Origin: Lawsonibacter celer
GTDB lineage: Bacteria; Bacillota; Clostridia; Oscillospirales; Oscillospiraceae
Reading direction: 5' to 3'
DNA length: 64,000 nt
NCBI RefSeq assembly: GCF_014281125.1
Contig: NZ_JACOEA010000001.1
Coordinates: 310,001-374,000, forward strand
The position numbers and the translations under genes are program-made. The notes beneath the pieces are model-generated. The model saw only the letters and a program-made list of their open reading frames with translations, had not been told where the DNA came from and ran no database searches. Shown here in pieces: positions 44,048 to 52,752 of the stretch. Every line of letters starts with the position of its first letter. Position 1 is the stretch's first letter.

Positions 44048-45123
44048 GCGACGTGACCTTTCCAGGCCTGGGGCTGGAGTTCCATCTGGACCGGGTGGCC
44101 TTCCACCTGGGGAGCTGGCCGGTTTACTGGTATGGGATTATTATCGCCGCCGGCTTCCTGCTGGCCGTGCTGTACTGCTCCAGAGTGTCCGGCCGCTTCG
44201 GCATCAAACAGGACGACATCATTGATATGCTCTTTTTCGCCGTGCCCCTGGCCATCGTTGGGGCGCGGCTGTACTACATCGTGTTTTATCTGGACCTGTT
44301 CAAAAATGAGGACGGGTCCCTGAACTTCGGCCAGATGGTGCGCATATGGGACGGCGGCCTGGCCATCTACGGGGGCGTGATCGCCGCAGTGCTCACCCTG
44401 CTGGTATTCTGTAAGGTGCACGGCATCAAATTTCTGGCGTTTGGGGATCTGGGCGTGTTTGGGCTGCTCATCGGGCAGATGATCGGCCGCTGGGGGAACT
44501 TTATGAATGTGGAGGCCTATGGCGGCCCCACGAGCCTGCCCTGGCGCATGGGCATCTATGAATATGTGGACGGCGTGGCGCAGTATGTGGAGGTGCACCC
44601 CACTTTTCTGTATGAGTCCCTTTGGAATTTGGCGGGCTTTTTGCTGCTGAGCCAAATCGCCAAGCGCTGGCGCAAATTCGACGGGCAGATCTTCCTGAGT
44701 TATTTTGCCTGGTACGGAGTAGGCCGCGGTATGATCGAGGGCCTGCGCACTGACAGCCTGTACTTCTTCCATACGCCCATTCGGGTGTCCCAGGTGTTCG
44801 GCTTTGTGACCGCGGCGGTGGCCATTGTGCTTCTGATCTGGAATCTGGGCGTTCGGAAGCACGATCCCGCTCAGCTGTGGGTCAACCGACAGAAGGACGC
44901 CGGAAAGCCAAGGCGTGTCGCCTTGGTCTATTTGGAGGGAGACGCGGCGGCCAGCGCTTGGGCAGAGCAGCAGAAAAAGCGCTTTGCCGAGGGCAGCTAC
45001 CTGGAGGAATACGCCCTTCCGGCGGATACCCCCGGCGGGGAGCTGACGGAGCTGGCCGCCTCCCTCAGGGACCGGGCGGATCTGGATGAAGTATTGCTGT
45101 GGGAGAAGCCGGCGGCTCGATAA
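44044..45123 (+). CDS. lgt: Prolipoprotein diacylglyceryl transferase with C-terminal extension
   Basis: 359 residues, against about 260-290 for typical Lgt. Seven membrane segments with IWDGGLAIYGGVIAAV (about 102-117) and the signature GRWGNFMNVEAYGGPT (about 148-163); VHPTFLYESLWNLAGF follows. It transfers diacylglycerol to the lipobox Cys of prolipoproteins. Residues about 270-359 form a soluble tail (VALVYLEGDAAASAWAEQQ) not found in the core enzyme. ATG overlaps the yfmH stop. Confidence 0.95.
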   Translation: MSDVTFPGLGLEFHLDRVAFHLGSWPVYWYGIIIAAGFLLAVLYCSRVSGRFGIKQDDIIDMLFFAVPLAIVGARLYYIVFYLDLFKNEDGSLNFGQMVRIWDGGLAIYGGVIAAVLTLLVFCKVHGIKFLAFGDLGVFGLLIGQMIGRWGNFMNVEAYGGPTSLPWRMGIYEYVDGVAQYVEVHPTFLYESLWNLAGFLLLSQIAKRWRKFDGQIFLSYFAWYGVGRGMIEGLRTDSLYFFHTPIRVSQVFGFVTAAVAIVLLIWNLGVRKHDPAQLWVNRQKDAGKPRRVALVYLEGDAAASAWAEQQKKRFAEGSYLEEYALPADTPGGELTELAASLRDRADLDEVLLWEKPAAR

Positions 45124-45140
45124 AACAAAAAACAGCATAC

Positions 45141-45176
45141 GACGACAGGCGCCGCGCAGCTGCGGCGCCTGTCGTC
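45141..45176 (+). terminator. Terminator after lgt
   Basis: GACGACAGGCGCCGC/GCGGCGCCTGTCGTC 15-bp perfect stem, followed by TTTAT. Confidence 0.85.
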
Positions 45177-45192
45177 TTTATAGAAAAAGTTG

Positions 45193-45234
45193 AAAACAAC
45201 CCGGCCCGTTTGAAAAAACGGGCCGGGTTGTTTT
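45193..45234. terminator. Second hairpin terminator
   Basis: 19-bp perfect stem AAAACAACCCGGCCCGTTT with its complement (45216-45234), loop GAAA. It doubles the stop before the spoIIIA operon. Confidence 0.75.
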
Positions 45235-45244
45235 CGCTGCGGCT

Positions 45245-45274
45245 GTCATAAAGGTGGACAGCCCCTCATAGAAT
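45245..45274 (+). promoter_or_regulatory. Putative sigma-E promoter of the spoIIIA operon
   Basis: GTCATAA (45245-45251), 15-nt spacer, CATAGAAT (45267-45274). This resembles the Bacillus sigma-E consensus (-35 KMATATT, -10 CATACANT), as expected for the mother-cell-expressed spoIIIA operon. Confidence 0.6.
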
Positions 45275-45318
45275 GTGCCAGTATCAAGCCTCAAACAGGA
45301 CGAAGGACGTGAGTACGA

Positions 45319-46248
45319 ATGACAGATCTGGCAGGAGACATGCGCTTTCTGCAGGCAGCGGCCCTGCTGCCCCACCGCTTGCGCAAGCCATTGGAGCGGC
45401 TGGGGGAAGAGGACCAGCACCGCGCGGAGGAAATCCGCCTGCGGTGCGGCAGGCCGGCGAGCCTGGTATTTCCGGAGGGGGAGCGTCCCTTTCCGGGCGG
45501 CGGGGACCTGGTGACAGCAGGGGATCTGTCCCTTGTGCTGGAGATTGCCACCCAGGCCTCCGCCCACACGGCGCTCTCCCAGGTAAAAAACGGCTTTTTT
45601 ACGGTTCGGGACGGGCACCGGATCGGGATTTGCGGCAGCGCTGTGGTGAAAAACGGCGGGATTTACAACCTGCGGCAGATATCGTCACTGGCCATTCGGA
45701 TTGCCCGTGAGGCAATCGGAGCTGCGGCGCCGGTTGCGGACAAGCTCCTGGAGCATGGGCGGCTGAGAAGCACCCTGATTCTCTCACCGCCCGGCTGGGG
45801 AAAGACCACACTGCTGCGGGACCTGATCCGTATGATATCGGATGGAGACGGCATGTCGCCCATGAGGGTAGGCGTGGCCGACGAGCGGGGAGAGCTGGCT
45901 GCGGTATGGGAGGGAAAGCCGCAGCTGAATGTGGGGGCCCTCACGGACGTGATGGACGGCTGCCCAAAGGCGGCCGGACTGCTGATGCTGCTCAGGGGAA
46001 TGAACCCGCAGGTTCTCTGCGCGGATGAGATTACCGCGCCGGAGGACGCGGCGGCACTGGAGATGGCGGCCAACTGCGGCGTGGTGCTTCTGGCGACCGC
46101 CCATGCGGAGGGGAAAGAGGATCTGTATTCCAGACCGCTCTACCGGCGCCTGTTGGAAGGGAATACCTTCCAAAGACTGGTAAGCATCGAGCGCACACCG
46201 ACCGGCCGCGCCTTTCGGGTGGAGAAGCTGGGGGAGAAGGCATGCTGA
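45319..46248 (+). CDS. spoIIIAA: Stage III sporulation protein AA (secretion-type ATPase)
   Basis: 309 residues. Walker A ILSPPGWGKTTLLRDLI (about 154-170), AS-box-like VGVADERGELAAVWEG, Walker-B region LCADEITAPEDAAALEMAAN, and the N-terminal ATxxASAHTALSQ region with GIC. VirB11/GspE-type ATPase that powers the mother cell-forespore feeding-tube channel. First gene of spoIIIAA-AH; its end overlaps spoIIIAB. Confidence 0.95.
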   Translation: MTDLAGDMRFLQAAALLPHRLRKPLERLGEEDQHRAEEIRLRCGRPASLVFPEGERPFPGGGDLVTAGDLSLVLEIATQASAHTALSQVKNGFFTVRDGHRIGICGSAVVKNGGIYNLRQISSLAIRIAREAIGAAAPVADKLLEHGRLRSTLILSPPGWGKTTLLRDLIRMISDGDGMSPMRVGVADERGELAAVWEGKPQLNVGALTDVMDGCPKAAGLLMLLRGMNPQVLCADEITAPEDAAALEMAANCGVVLLATAHAEGKEDLYSRPLYRRLLEGNTFQRLVSIERTPTGRAFRVEKLGEKAC

Positions 46249-46754
46249 AGCTTTTGGGGCTGCTGCTGACCGCGGCCGGCGCAGCGGGCGTCGGGTTTTC
46301 CGCCGCAGCCGGGCTGAGCCGCCGGGTGCGCACACTGCGGGACCTGCTGGGGGCGCTGGAGCTGATGGAACGGGAGATCGCCTTTCAGCTCACGCCGATG
46401 GACGAGCTGTTTGCCCGGTTGGCCCAGCGGACTCCGGAGCCCGCCGGGGCGTTCTTCGCCCGCTGCCGCAGGGGACTGTCCAGCTTGGGAGAGCGATCTC
46501 TGTCCCAGATATGGCGGCAGGCGCTTACGGAGGTCTCCCTGGGGCTGGACGCCCAGACGCTGGATACCCTGGCCGGGTTGGGTGATTTGCTGGGCCGCTA
46601 TGACGGAGAAGGACAAAAAGAGGCTCTGGAACAGGCCCGGCTCCAGCTGTGTCAGGATCTGCGGCGGGCGGAAGAGGACCAGGCACAGCGGGGGCACATG
46701 TACCGGGTGCTGGGACTGACCGCCGGGGCCTTTCTGGTGATCGTTTTGTTGTGA
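46242..46754 (+). CDS. spoIIIAB: Stage III sporulation protein AB
   Basis: 170 residues: N-terminal membrane segment (about 3-22, LLGLLLTAAGAAGVGFSAAA), central GspF-like helices (LLGALELMEREIAFQLTPMD), C-terminal membrane segment (LGLTAGAFLVIVLL). GspF-like platform protein of the SpoIIIA-SpoIIQ channel. ATG overlaps the spoIIIAA stop. Confidence 0.93.
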   Translation: MLKLLGLLLTAAGAAGVGFSAAAGLSRRVRTLRDLLGALELMEREIAFQLTPMDELFARLAQRTPEPAGAFFARCRRGLSSLGERSLSQIWRQALTEVSLGLDAQTLDTLAGLGDLLGRYDGEGQKEALEQARLQLCQDLRRAEEDQAQRGHMYRVLGLTAGAFLVIVLL

Positions 46755-46770
46755 GGGAAGGGAAAGCAAT

Positions 46771-46965
46771 ATGGATGTGGATTTGATTTTCAAGATTGCG
46801 GCCATCGGTATTCTGGTATCTGTGCTCAACCAGGTGCTCTCCCGCTCCGGGCGGGACGAGCAGGCCACCATGACCACCTTGGCGGGCCTGGTGGTGGTGC
46901 TGATGATGGTGGTGCGGGAGATCAGCAGCCTATTTGAGCTGGTAAAAGACCTCTTTGGTCTGTAG
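46771..46965 (+). CDS. spoIIIAC: Stage III sporulation protein AC
   Basis: 64 residues, two membrane segments (IAAIGILVSVLNQVLSRSGR; MTTLAGLVVVLMMVVREISS). Normal SpoIIIAC size and position, 16 nt after AB and 2 nt before AD. Confidence 0.93.
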   Translation: MDVDLIFKIAAIGILVSVLNQVLSRSGRDEQATMTTLAGLVVVLMMVVREISSLFELVKDLFGL

Positions 46966-46967
46966 CC

Positions 46968-47354
46968 ATGGAGGATGCGCTGAAGATTTGCGCCATCGCC
47001 GTGGCAGCCGCGCTCTGCGCGGTGGTGGTAAAAAAACAGACTCCGGAAATCGGTATTGTCCTGACCCTGGTGGCCGGAGCCATCATTTTGGGCCTTTCTC
47101 TGGGGGCGGCGGAGCGGGTGCGCAGTCTGATGGATACGCTGGCGGATACCGCTGGCCTGTCGCCGGCAGTGCTTGCTCCAGTGATCAAGACAGCGGGCAT
47201 TGCCATCGTGACCCGGATCGCCGCTGAGGTGTGCCGCGACGCAAAGGAGAGCGGCATGGCCTCCTTTGTGGAGACAGCGGGCGCCATGCTGGCGCTGGCC
47301 GTGTCCCTGCCCCTGCTGGAGGCGGTGCTGCGCACCATTACCGGATTCCTGTAA
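46968..47354 (+). CDS. spoIIIAD: Stage III sporulation protein AD
   Basis: 128 residues, four hydrophobic segments (ICAIAVAAALCAVVVKKQTP at the start; GIVLTLVAGAIILGLSLGAA next), ending LEAVLRTITGFL. Membrane component of the channel, usual length and order. Confidence 0.93.
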   Translation: MEDALKICAIAVAAALCAVVVKKQTPEIGIVLTLVAGAIILGLSLGAAERVRSLMDTLADTAGLSPAVLAPVIKTAGIAIVTRIAAEVCRDAKESGMASFVETAGAMLALAVSLPLLEAVLRTITGFL

Positions 47355-47374
47355 GGCGGAAGAGAGGAGTACAA

Positions 47375-48475
47375 ATGAAACGGATCGTTGCGCTGGCGGC
47401 AGCACTCCTGCTATGCGCTGGCTTTGGCACAGCCTCTGCGTCACAGGTGGTGTCCGCCCAGTCGGAGGCGTTGGATTTAAGCGGACTGCAGGAGGCTGCG
47501 GGCGGGGTGCTGCCAGATGCGGATATCGAGACCGGGATCAGCCTGGATGAGGGGATTGCGACGATCCTGGACACGGGCAGCGAACAGCTGCCCGGCGTGT
47601 TCCGGAAGGCGCTGCGCAGCGGCGTGCTGCTTTTGGCCGTGGTGCTGCTCTGCGCCCTGGCCGAAGGGCTCTACGCAGGCTCCGGCGGAAGTCAGGCGGT
47701 GGATGTGATCTCTGTCGTGGGCGCGCTGGCTATTACGGCGCTGGCGGCTGCGGACACCCACTCCCTCATCGGACTGGGCCGGGAGGCGTTGGACCGCATG
47801 AGCGGATTTTCCAAGGTGCTGTTGCCCACAATTACGGCGGCCGCCGCCGCCAGCGGATCGCCCGGCGGAGCGGCGGCCCGGCAGGTGGCCACGATGCTCT
47901 TTTCGGATGTGCTCATGACCCTGATCACCAGCCTTCTGCTGCCTCTGGTCTACGCCTATATCGCCGCCTCAGCGGCCTATGCCGCCGTGGGGAACGAGGG
48001 GCTGAAACGGATCGGCGGCACACTGAAATGGGTTGTGACCTCGGTGTTGACAACCGTGCTTCTGCTCTTTGTGGGGTATCTGACGGTGAGCGGGGTCATC
48101 GCGGGCACGGCGGACGCGGCCACCATCAAGGCGGCGAAATTCACCATGTCCAGCATGGTGCCTGTGGTAGGCGGCATCCTGTCCGACGCGGCGGAGACGG
48201 TGCTGGCCGGGGCTGGAATTCTGCGCAACGCTGTAGGTGTATTCGGCATGCTGGCGGTGCTGTGCATGTGCGTTGCACCCTTCCTGCAGCTGGGGATTCA
48301 CTACCTGGCCTATAAAATAACCGCAGCCCTGAGCGCGACCGTATCCGCCGGGCGGATCGCCGGGCTGATTGATGCCATCAGCTCCGCCTTTGGGCTGGTA
48401 TTGGGAATGACAGGTGCCAGCGCGCTGCTGCTGCTGGTGTCCATGGTGTCCGCCATTACGGCGGTTACGGGGTAA
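47375..48475 (+). CDS. spoIIIAE: Stage III sporulation protein AE
   Basis: 366 residues from ATG 47375 (GAGAGGAG upstream). Signal peptide (MKRIVALAAALLLCAGFGTA) then multiple membrane segments; polar FSKVLLPTITAAAAASGSPG and the C-terminal ATVSAGRIAGLIDAISSAFG are family features. Polytopic membrane protein of the feeding tube. Confidence 0.94.
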   Translation: MKRIVALAAALLLCAGFGTASASQVVSAQSEALDLSGLQEAAGGVLPDADIETGISLDEGIATILDTGSEQLPGVFRKALRSGVLLLAVVLLCALAEGLYAGSGGSQAVDVISVVGALAITALAAADTHSLIGLGREALDRMSGFSKVLLPTITAAAAASGSPGGAAARQVATMLFSDVLMTLITSLLLPLVYAYIAASAAYAAVGNEGLKRIGGTLKWVVTSVLTTVLLLFVGYLTVSGVIAGTADAATIKAAKFTMSSMVPVVGGILSDAAETVLAGAGILRNAVGVFGMLAVLCMCVAPFLQLGIHYLAYKITAALSATVSAGRIAGLIDAISSAFGLVLGMTGASALLLLVSMVSAITAVTG

Positions 48476-48479
48476 GGCT

Positions 48480-48977
48480 ATGCTGGAATTGATCCGAAGT
48501 TGGCTGATTGGCATCACCTGTGCCGCAATGATTGTGGCGCTGGCCGAGGGACTGACGCCGCCAGGCGCTATTCGAAAGGTGGGAAAGCTGACCGGAGGGC
48601 TGGTGCTGCTGCTGGCGATTCTCCAGCCGATACTGGGGCTGGACGGCGCGGCGTTGACCCGCTCGCTGACCGAATACCGGCTGGATCTGAGCGCGTACAG
48701 TGACTCGCTGGAGGAGGAAAACGGGGAATTGATGAAAGAAATCATAGCCGAGCAGTCGGCCGCATATATTGTGGACAAGGCGGCGGAGCTGGGAATTTCC
48801 TGTCAGGTCACGGTGGAGACGGTGCAGGATGGGGATTACCCGGTCCCGGAGACGGTTACGGTCATTGGTGAGCTGGACATGGCGCAGCAGGAAGCGCTGA
48901 AGCGGCAGATTGAAACGGATTTTGCCATACCGGCGCAGCGTCAGTATTACAAAAGCGGAGGAGAGGGCAAGGGATGA
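48480..48977 (+). CDS. spoIIIAF: Stage III sporulation protein AF
   Basis: 165 residues from ATG 48480, 4 nt after the AE stop. Two N-terminal membrane segments (about 4-22 and 33-52), then a soluble domain of ring-building type (ITCQVTVETV-like strand in GISCQVTVETVQDGDYPVPE). It overlaps spoIIIAG by ATGA. Confidence 0.92.
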   Translation: MLELIRSWLIGITCAAMIVALAEGLTPPGAIRKVGKLTGGLVLLLAILQPILGLDGAALTRSLTEYRLDLSAYSDSLEEENGELMKEIIAEQSAAYIVDKAAELGISCQVTVETVQDGDYPVPETVTVIGELDMAQQEALKRQIETDFAIPAQRQYYKSGGEGKG

Positions 48978-49498
48978 GCAGGGAAGCATTGGGCGTCTGG
49001 GGAGCACGTCTGAAAACAATCTGGTCGAAATATAAATTTGTACTGCTGGTCATCCTGGCTGGAATCGTGCTTCTGGCCATCCCGTCTTTTGGAGACCAGG
49101 TGCAGGAGACAACTCCAGCGGCTGTGGAAACAGTGGACGATTTCAGCGTGGAGACCATGGAAAGCAGACTGGCGGAGGCGCTGTCCCAGATTGAGGGTGC
49201 GGGGGAAGTACGGGTTGTTCTGACAGTAAAGAGCGGCGCCCGCCGCATTCTGGCCCAGGATGGAAAGACCACGCAGAAGGACGGACAGGTGGATTCCACG
49301 ATCAGTACGGTGATCATTTCCAACGGAGACCGCAGCGAAGAGACCGTAGCCCTCCAGCAGCTTTCGCCGCAATATCAGGGTGCGCTTGTGGTATGCTCTG
49401 GCGGGGATGACCCGGCGGTGCGCCTGTGTTTGTCGGATGCGGTCTCTGCCCTGACCGGGCTGGGAGCGGACAAAATATCAATCTGTAAAGGAAAGTGA
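48974..49498 (+). CDS. spoIIIAG: Stage III sporulation protein AG
   Basis: 174 residues: one membrane anchor (about 17-36; FVLLVILAGIVLLAIPSFG) and a soluble ring domain (MESRLAEALSQIEGAGEVRV; LVVCSGGDDPAVRLCLSDAV). SpoIIIAG forms the large 30-subunit ring of the channel. Confidence 0.93.
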   Translation: MSREALGVWGARLKTIWSKYKFVLLVILAGIVLLAIPSFGDQVQETTPAAVETVDDFSVETMESRLAEALSQIEGAGEVRVVLTVKSGARRILAQDGKTTQKDGQVDSTISTVIISNGDRSEETVALQQLSPQYQGALVVCSGGDDPAVRLCLSDAVSALTGLGADKISICKGK

Positions 49499-49508
49499 GG
49501 ACAAGAAG

Positions 49509-50093
49509 ATGAAGGTATGGAAACGGAACGCGGTGGTGGCGGCAATCGTGCTTTTCGTATGTGCGGCTGTCTACCTAAACTGGTCCTATCAAAAGGACGG
49601 GGATACAGCGGATGTGGGGAAGACGCTGGGCCAGGCGACCCTGGTAGGGGGTCAGAGCAGCGATCCGCTGGTCAGTACAACGCCTGCGGCCAGTCCGGAT
49701 GCCACCGCGTCTCCCGCTCCGGAGGCGCAACAGAAAAGCGGCTATTTTGCATCTGCCCGGCTGAATCGGGAGCAGGCCAGGGACAGTGCGCTCTCCCTGC
49801 TGCAGGAGGCGGCCAGCGGTGAGAATGCGGATGAGGCCATGAAGGAGGAGCTGGGCCTGGCCATCCAAACGCTGGCCGATTTCACCGTTTCTGAGGCCCA
49901 GATCGAAAATCTGGTCACGGCAAAGGGATATGCCGACTGTGTAGCCTTTATCGGAGACGACAGCATCAGCGTGGTGGTGGCTGCGGCTGAGGGGGAATTG
50001 GGCGAAGCGGATATTGCCAAGATTACGGAGATCGTGACCGGAGAGACCGGCTATCCGGCCAGCCAGATTAAAATTATTCCCACACAGGAGTAA
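49509..50093 (+). CDS. spoIIIAH: Stage III sporulation protein AH
   Basis: 194 residues: N-terminal anchor (VVAAIVLFVCAAVYLNWSY, about 8-26), a Ser/Thr/Pro-rich linker and a YscJ/EscJ-type ring domain (FTVSEAQIENLVTAKGYADC). It partners forespore SpoIIQ across the intermembrane space. Last gene of the operon, followed by a strong terminator. Confidence 0.93.
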   Translation: MKVWKRNAVVAAIVLFVCAAVYLNWSYQKDGDTADVGKTLGQATLVGGQSSDPLVSTTPAASPDATASPAPEAQQKSGYFASARLNREQARDSALSLLQEAASGENADEAMKEELGLAIQTLADFTVSEAQIENLVTAKGYADCVAFIGDDSISVVVAAAEGELGEADIAKITEIVTGETGYPASQIKIIPTQE

Positions 50094-50095
50094 TC

Positions 50096-50133
50096 AAAAG
50101 AGGGAGACCCGTTCGTTCGGGCCTCCCTCTTTT
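50096..50133. terminator. Bidirectional terminator between spoIIIAH and the MATE gene
   Basis: AAAAGAGGGAG(ACCCG)/(CGGGC)CTCCCTCTTTT stem with T-run on both strands; serves two convergent genes. Confidence 0.85.
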
Positions 50134-50144
50134 GGAGACGAAAT

Positions 50145-51500
50145 CTAGGTTTCCCTGCCGCTTCCGAGCGGGAGTCTGCGCTTCCAAAGGCCGGAGAAAT
50201 ACATCAGAAGGGAAAGGACAGCGCCGCTGACCCAGCCAATACCCCAGGCCAGGCCGATTCCCGCAGCGCCCAGGGGTTTTATGAGCAAAGCCACAAAAAG
50301 CACGCGAAGCGCCAGATCGGTAAAGGTTGAGCTCATAAACAATCCCATGGCGGCCGCTCCGCGGATCACTCCGTCTGTGATGACCTTGGCGGCTACGGCG
50401 AAGTAGAAGGGCGAGAGAAAGCGCAGGATGAGTATGGCGGTCTCCATTGAGGTCTGGCTCGCGTCGGAGGAGAGAAAAAGGCCGACACACAGTCTGCCGC
50501 CCAGGCAATAGGCGGCCACGAAGGGCACACAGAGCAGGATTCCCAGCTGCACTGCGCCGCGCAGGCCCTGGCGTACCCGGTCCAACCGCTCCGCGCCGAT
50601 GTTTTGGGCGGAATAGGCGGACAGGCCGTTCCCTACCGCCATATAGCAGGATACGGCGATATTGTTCAGCCTCGTGGCTGCTGTAAAGCCGGCGATGACG
50701 CTCTCTCCATAGGCGTTGACGATACCCTGGATCATGATGTTGCCGAGAGAGACAAAGAGCTGCTGCAGAACGCTGGGGACAGCCACCAGAAAAAGGCGTC
50801 GGAACAGGGGCGGGGAAAAGCGCTCATAGGGTCCCTCCGCAGGCATGGCGCGCAGCCGGCGCAGCAGTGTGCTGACGGCCAGTACGCAGCTAAGTCCCTG
50901 GCACAGAAATGTGGCCCAGGCCACACCGGCGACGCCCATGTTAAAAGCGGTGACAAAAAGAATGTCCACTCCAATGTTGGACAGGGAGGAAAACGCAAGA
51001 AAATAAAAGGGGGATTTGGAATCGCCCAGAGCGGAGAAAATACCGGTGGCCACGTTATAGAAAAAGACAAAGGGCATGCCTGCGGTATAAATGCGAAGAT
51101 AGAGCAGTGTGCTGCCAAAAATAGCTTCCGGCGTCTGAATCAGTTGGAGCAGCGGTTCCAGAGAGAAAAAGCCAAACAGCATCAGCAGGCCGCACATCAC
51201 GCCAAAGGAGAGAAATGCCGTACTGACGGCCGATTTTACGCCACGGATGTCTTTGGCGCCGAACAGCTGCGAAATAATCACGGAGCAGCCGATGTTGCAG
51301 CCGAAGGCAAAGGCGGTATAGATCAGAATAATTTCCGAGGCGTTGCCCACGGCGGCCAGCGCCTGTTCGCTGATAAAGCGGCCGGCCACCACACTGTCCG
51401 CCAAATTATAAAGCTGCTGAAAAAGAACACTTCCCAGCAGAGGAAGCGTATAGAGCCAGAGCACTTTTTTGGGTGATCCGACGGTCAGATCTCGATTCAC
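50145..51500 (-). CDS. MATE-family efflux transporter
   Basis: 451 residues, 12 membrane segments. N-terminal half LPLLGSVLFQQLYNLADSVV (about 17-36), VGNASEIILIYTAFAFGCN and the repeated SVIISQLFGAKD motif; second half with ATRLNNIAVSCYMAVGNGLS and SAYSAQNIGAERLDR. Na+ or H+ driven multidrug/toxin exporter of the MepA-like branch; substrate unknown. Start GTG 51500 behind GGGAGGG. Single gene. Confidence 0.92.
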   Translation of the reverse strand: MNRDLTVGSPKKVLWLYTLPLLGSVLFQQLYNLADSVVAGRFISEQALAAVGNASEIILIYTAFAFGCNIGCSVIISQLFGAKDIRGVKSAVSTAFLSFGVMCGLLMLFGFFSLEPLLQLIQTPEAIFGSTLLYLRIYTAGMPFVFFYNVATGIFSALGDSKSPFYFLAFSSLSNIGVDILFVTAFNMGVAGVAWATFLCQGLSCVLAVSTLLRRLRAMPAEGPYERFSPPLFRRLFLVAVPSVLQQLFVSLGNIMIQGIVNAYGESVIAGFTAATRLNNIAVSCYMAVGNGLSAYSAQNIGAERLDRVRQGLRGAVQLGILLCVPFVAAYCLGGRLCVGLFLSSDASQTSMETAILILRFLSPFYFAVAAKVITDGVIRGAAAMGLFMSSTFTDLALRVLFVALLIKPLGAAGIGLAWGIGWVSGAVLSLLMYFSGLWKRRLPLGSGRET

Positions 51501-51614
51501 CAGGTCATCCCTCCCGAATTTTGTATTTTAGCACCGTGATCGCCTGAATACAACTATTTTCTGCACGGGGAAAAGAGAGGGAAAAGAGAAGAGCTGAGCG
51601 GTCCGAAAAATTAG

Positions 51615-51642
51615 TTGTAATTTCCGGCGGTTGTGGTACAAT
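51615..51642 (+). promoter_or_regulatory. Promoter of the Asp23 gene
   Basis: TTGTAA (51615-51620), 16-nt spacer, TACAAT (51637-51642). Confidence 0.6.
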
Positions 51643-51726
51643 AGCCTTACGCAGTGAGCACAGGCGGAATTGCAGCTGCGCCTGTGGCGCAATGGCAAAG
51701 ACTGAAGCAGAAGGAGCGTGAGGGCA

Positions 51727-52113
51727 ATGGCCGACGCAAAGGAGTACATCTCCCGCCCAGATGAGCTGGGAAACATCCATATATCGGAAGAGGTGCTGGC
51801 GGTAATCGCCGCCGCCGCCGCCCTGGAGGTAGAAGGAGTTGGTGGGCTCTCCGCCAATCTGGGTACCGATCTGGCCGAGCTGCTGGGTAAAAAGAACCTG
51901 GCGAAGGGTATCCACGTTGCCGTACAGGAGGAAAGCGTCCGGGTAGACGTATCCATTCTGGTCAAATATGGGTATACGATTATGGATGTGGCCAAAGAAG
52001 TTCAAAATGCAGTATATAACGCGATTGAAAATACCAGCGGCTTGAACGTGGAAAGCGTAAATGTCCATGTGGCAGGGGTGGCTTTTGTGCGTGAGGGCGG
52101 TAAGCTTTCGTAA
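51727..52113 (+). CDS. Asp23/Gls24 family envelope stress protein
   Basis: 128 residues from ATG 51727. GNIHISEEVLAVIAAAAALE (about 15-34), GLSANLGTDLAELLGKKNLA, then VRVDVSILVKYGYTIMDVAK are family signature regions. In Clostridia this gene usually precedes nusB, as here. Thought to associate with the membrane and affect envelope homeostasis; no membrane segment of its own. Confidence 0.9.
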   Translation: MADAKEYISRPDELGNIHISEEVLAVIAAAAALEVEGVGGLSANLGTDLAELLGKKNLAKGIHVAVQEESVRVDVSILVKYGYTIMDVAKEVQNAVYNAIENTSGLNVESVNVHVAGVAFVREGGKLS

Positions 52114-52126
52114 ATCATTCGACGTG

Positions 52127-52162
52127 GCGGGGTGGGACAGCAGGTCTCATCCCGCTCTTTTT
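52127..52162 (+). terminator. Terminator after the Asp23 gene
   Basis: GCGGGGTGGGAC (52127-52138) pairs with GTCTCATCCCGC (52144-52155) through two G-U pairs, followed by TTTTT. Confidence 0.7.
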
Positions 52163-52268
52163 GTCGTGTAAATGGAATTTACTCTTTCTTTTTTATACAG
52201 GACTGTTGTATAATACGATTATCTATGAATATCAGCTGCGGGCAGAAGCCCGCCTTGGAGGAAATCAC

Positions 52269-52751
52269 ATGACCAGAACTGCCGCCCGGGAGATTGCCGT
52301 CCACTTCGCCTTCGAACTGGGTTTTACCAATCAGACTGCACAGGAGCTGCTGGACCAGGCGCTTACCCGCAGCACCTTTGAGCAGATTGGGGAAGAGGAA
52401 CCCCTTTACGCCGAGTATCCCAATGAGGCACAGCGCACCTATATCTGCACACTGGTGAAGGGCGTGTATGAGCACAGCCCGGAGCTGGATGACTGCATTG
52501 CAAAGTATGCCATCGGCTGGAATTTTTCCCGGCTCAACCGGGTCGCCATTGCCATTATGAGGGTGGCAATGTATGAGATCCTGTATATGCAGGATATTCC
52601 GAACGCCGCCGCCATCAATGAGGCGGTGGCCCTGACCAAGCATTACGAGACGGACGAGGTGGCCTCCTTTGTCAATGGCATTCTGGGCTCCTTTGTCCGC
52701 AACGAGTGCCCGCCTGATCCGGTGCATCCCAGGCCGGAGGCACAGAACTGA
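52269..52751 (+). CDS. nusB: Transcription antitermination factor NusB
   Basis: 160 residues from ATG 52269, with TTGGAGGAAA upstream. All-helical; REIAVHFAFELGFTNQTAQE (about 7-26), LNRVAIAIMRVAMYEILYM and AAINEAVALTKHYETDEVAS are typical. It binds boxA RNA with NusE in rRNA antitermination. An extended -10 TATAAT at 52209-52214 may be its promoter. It begins a long run continuing through xseAB, ispA, dxs and recN. Confidence 0.94.
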   Translation: MTRTAAREIAVHFAFELGFTNQTAQELLDQALTRSTFEQIGEEEPLYAEYPNEAQRTYICTLVKGVYEHSPELDDCIAKYAIGWNFSRLNRVAIAIMRVAMYEILYMQDIPNAAAINEAVALTKHYETDEVASFVNGILGSFVRNECPPDPVHPRPEAQN

Positions 52752-52752
52752 A

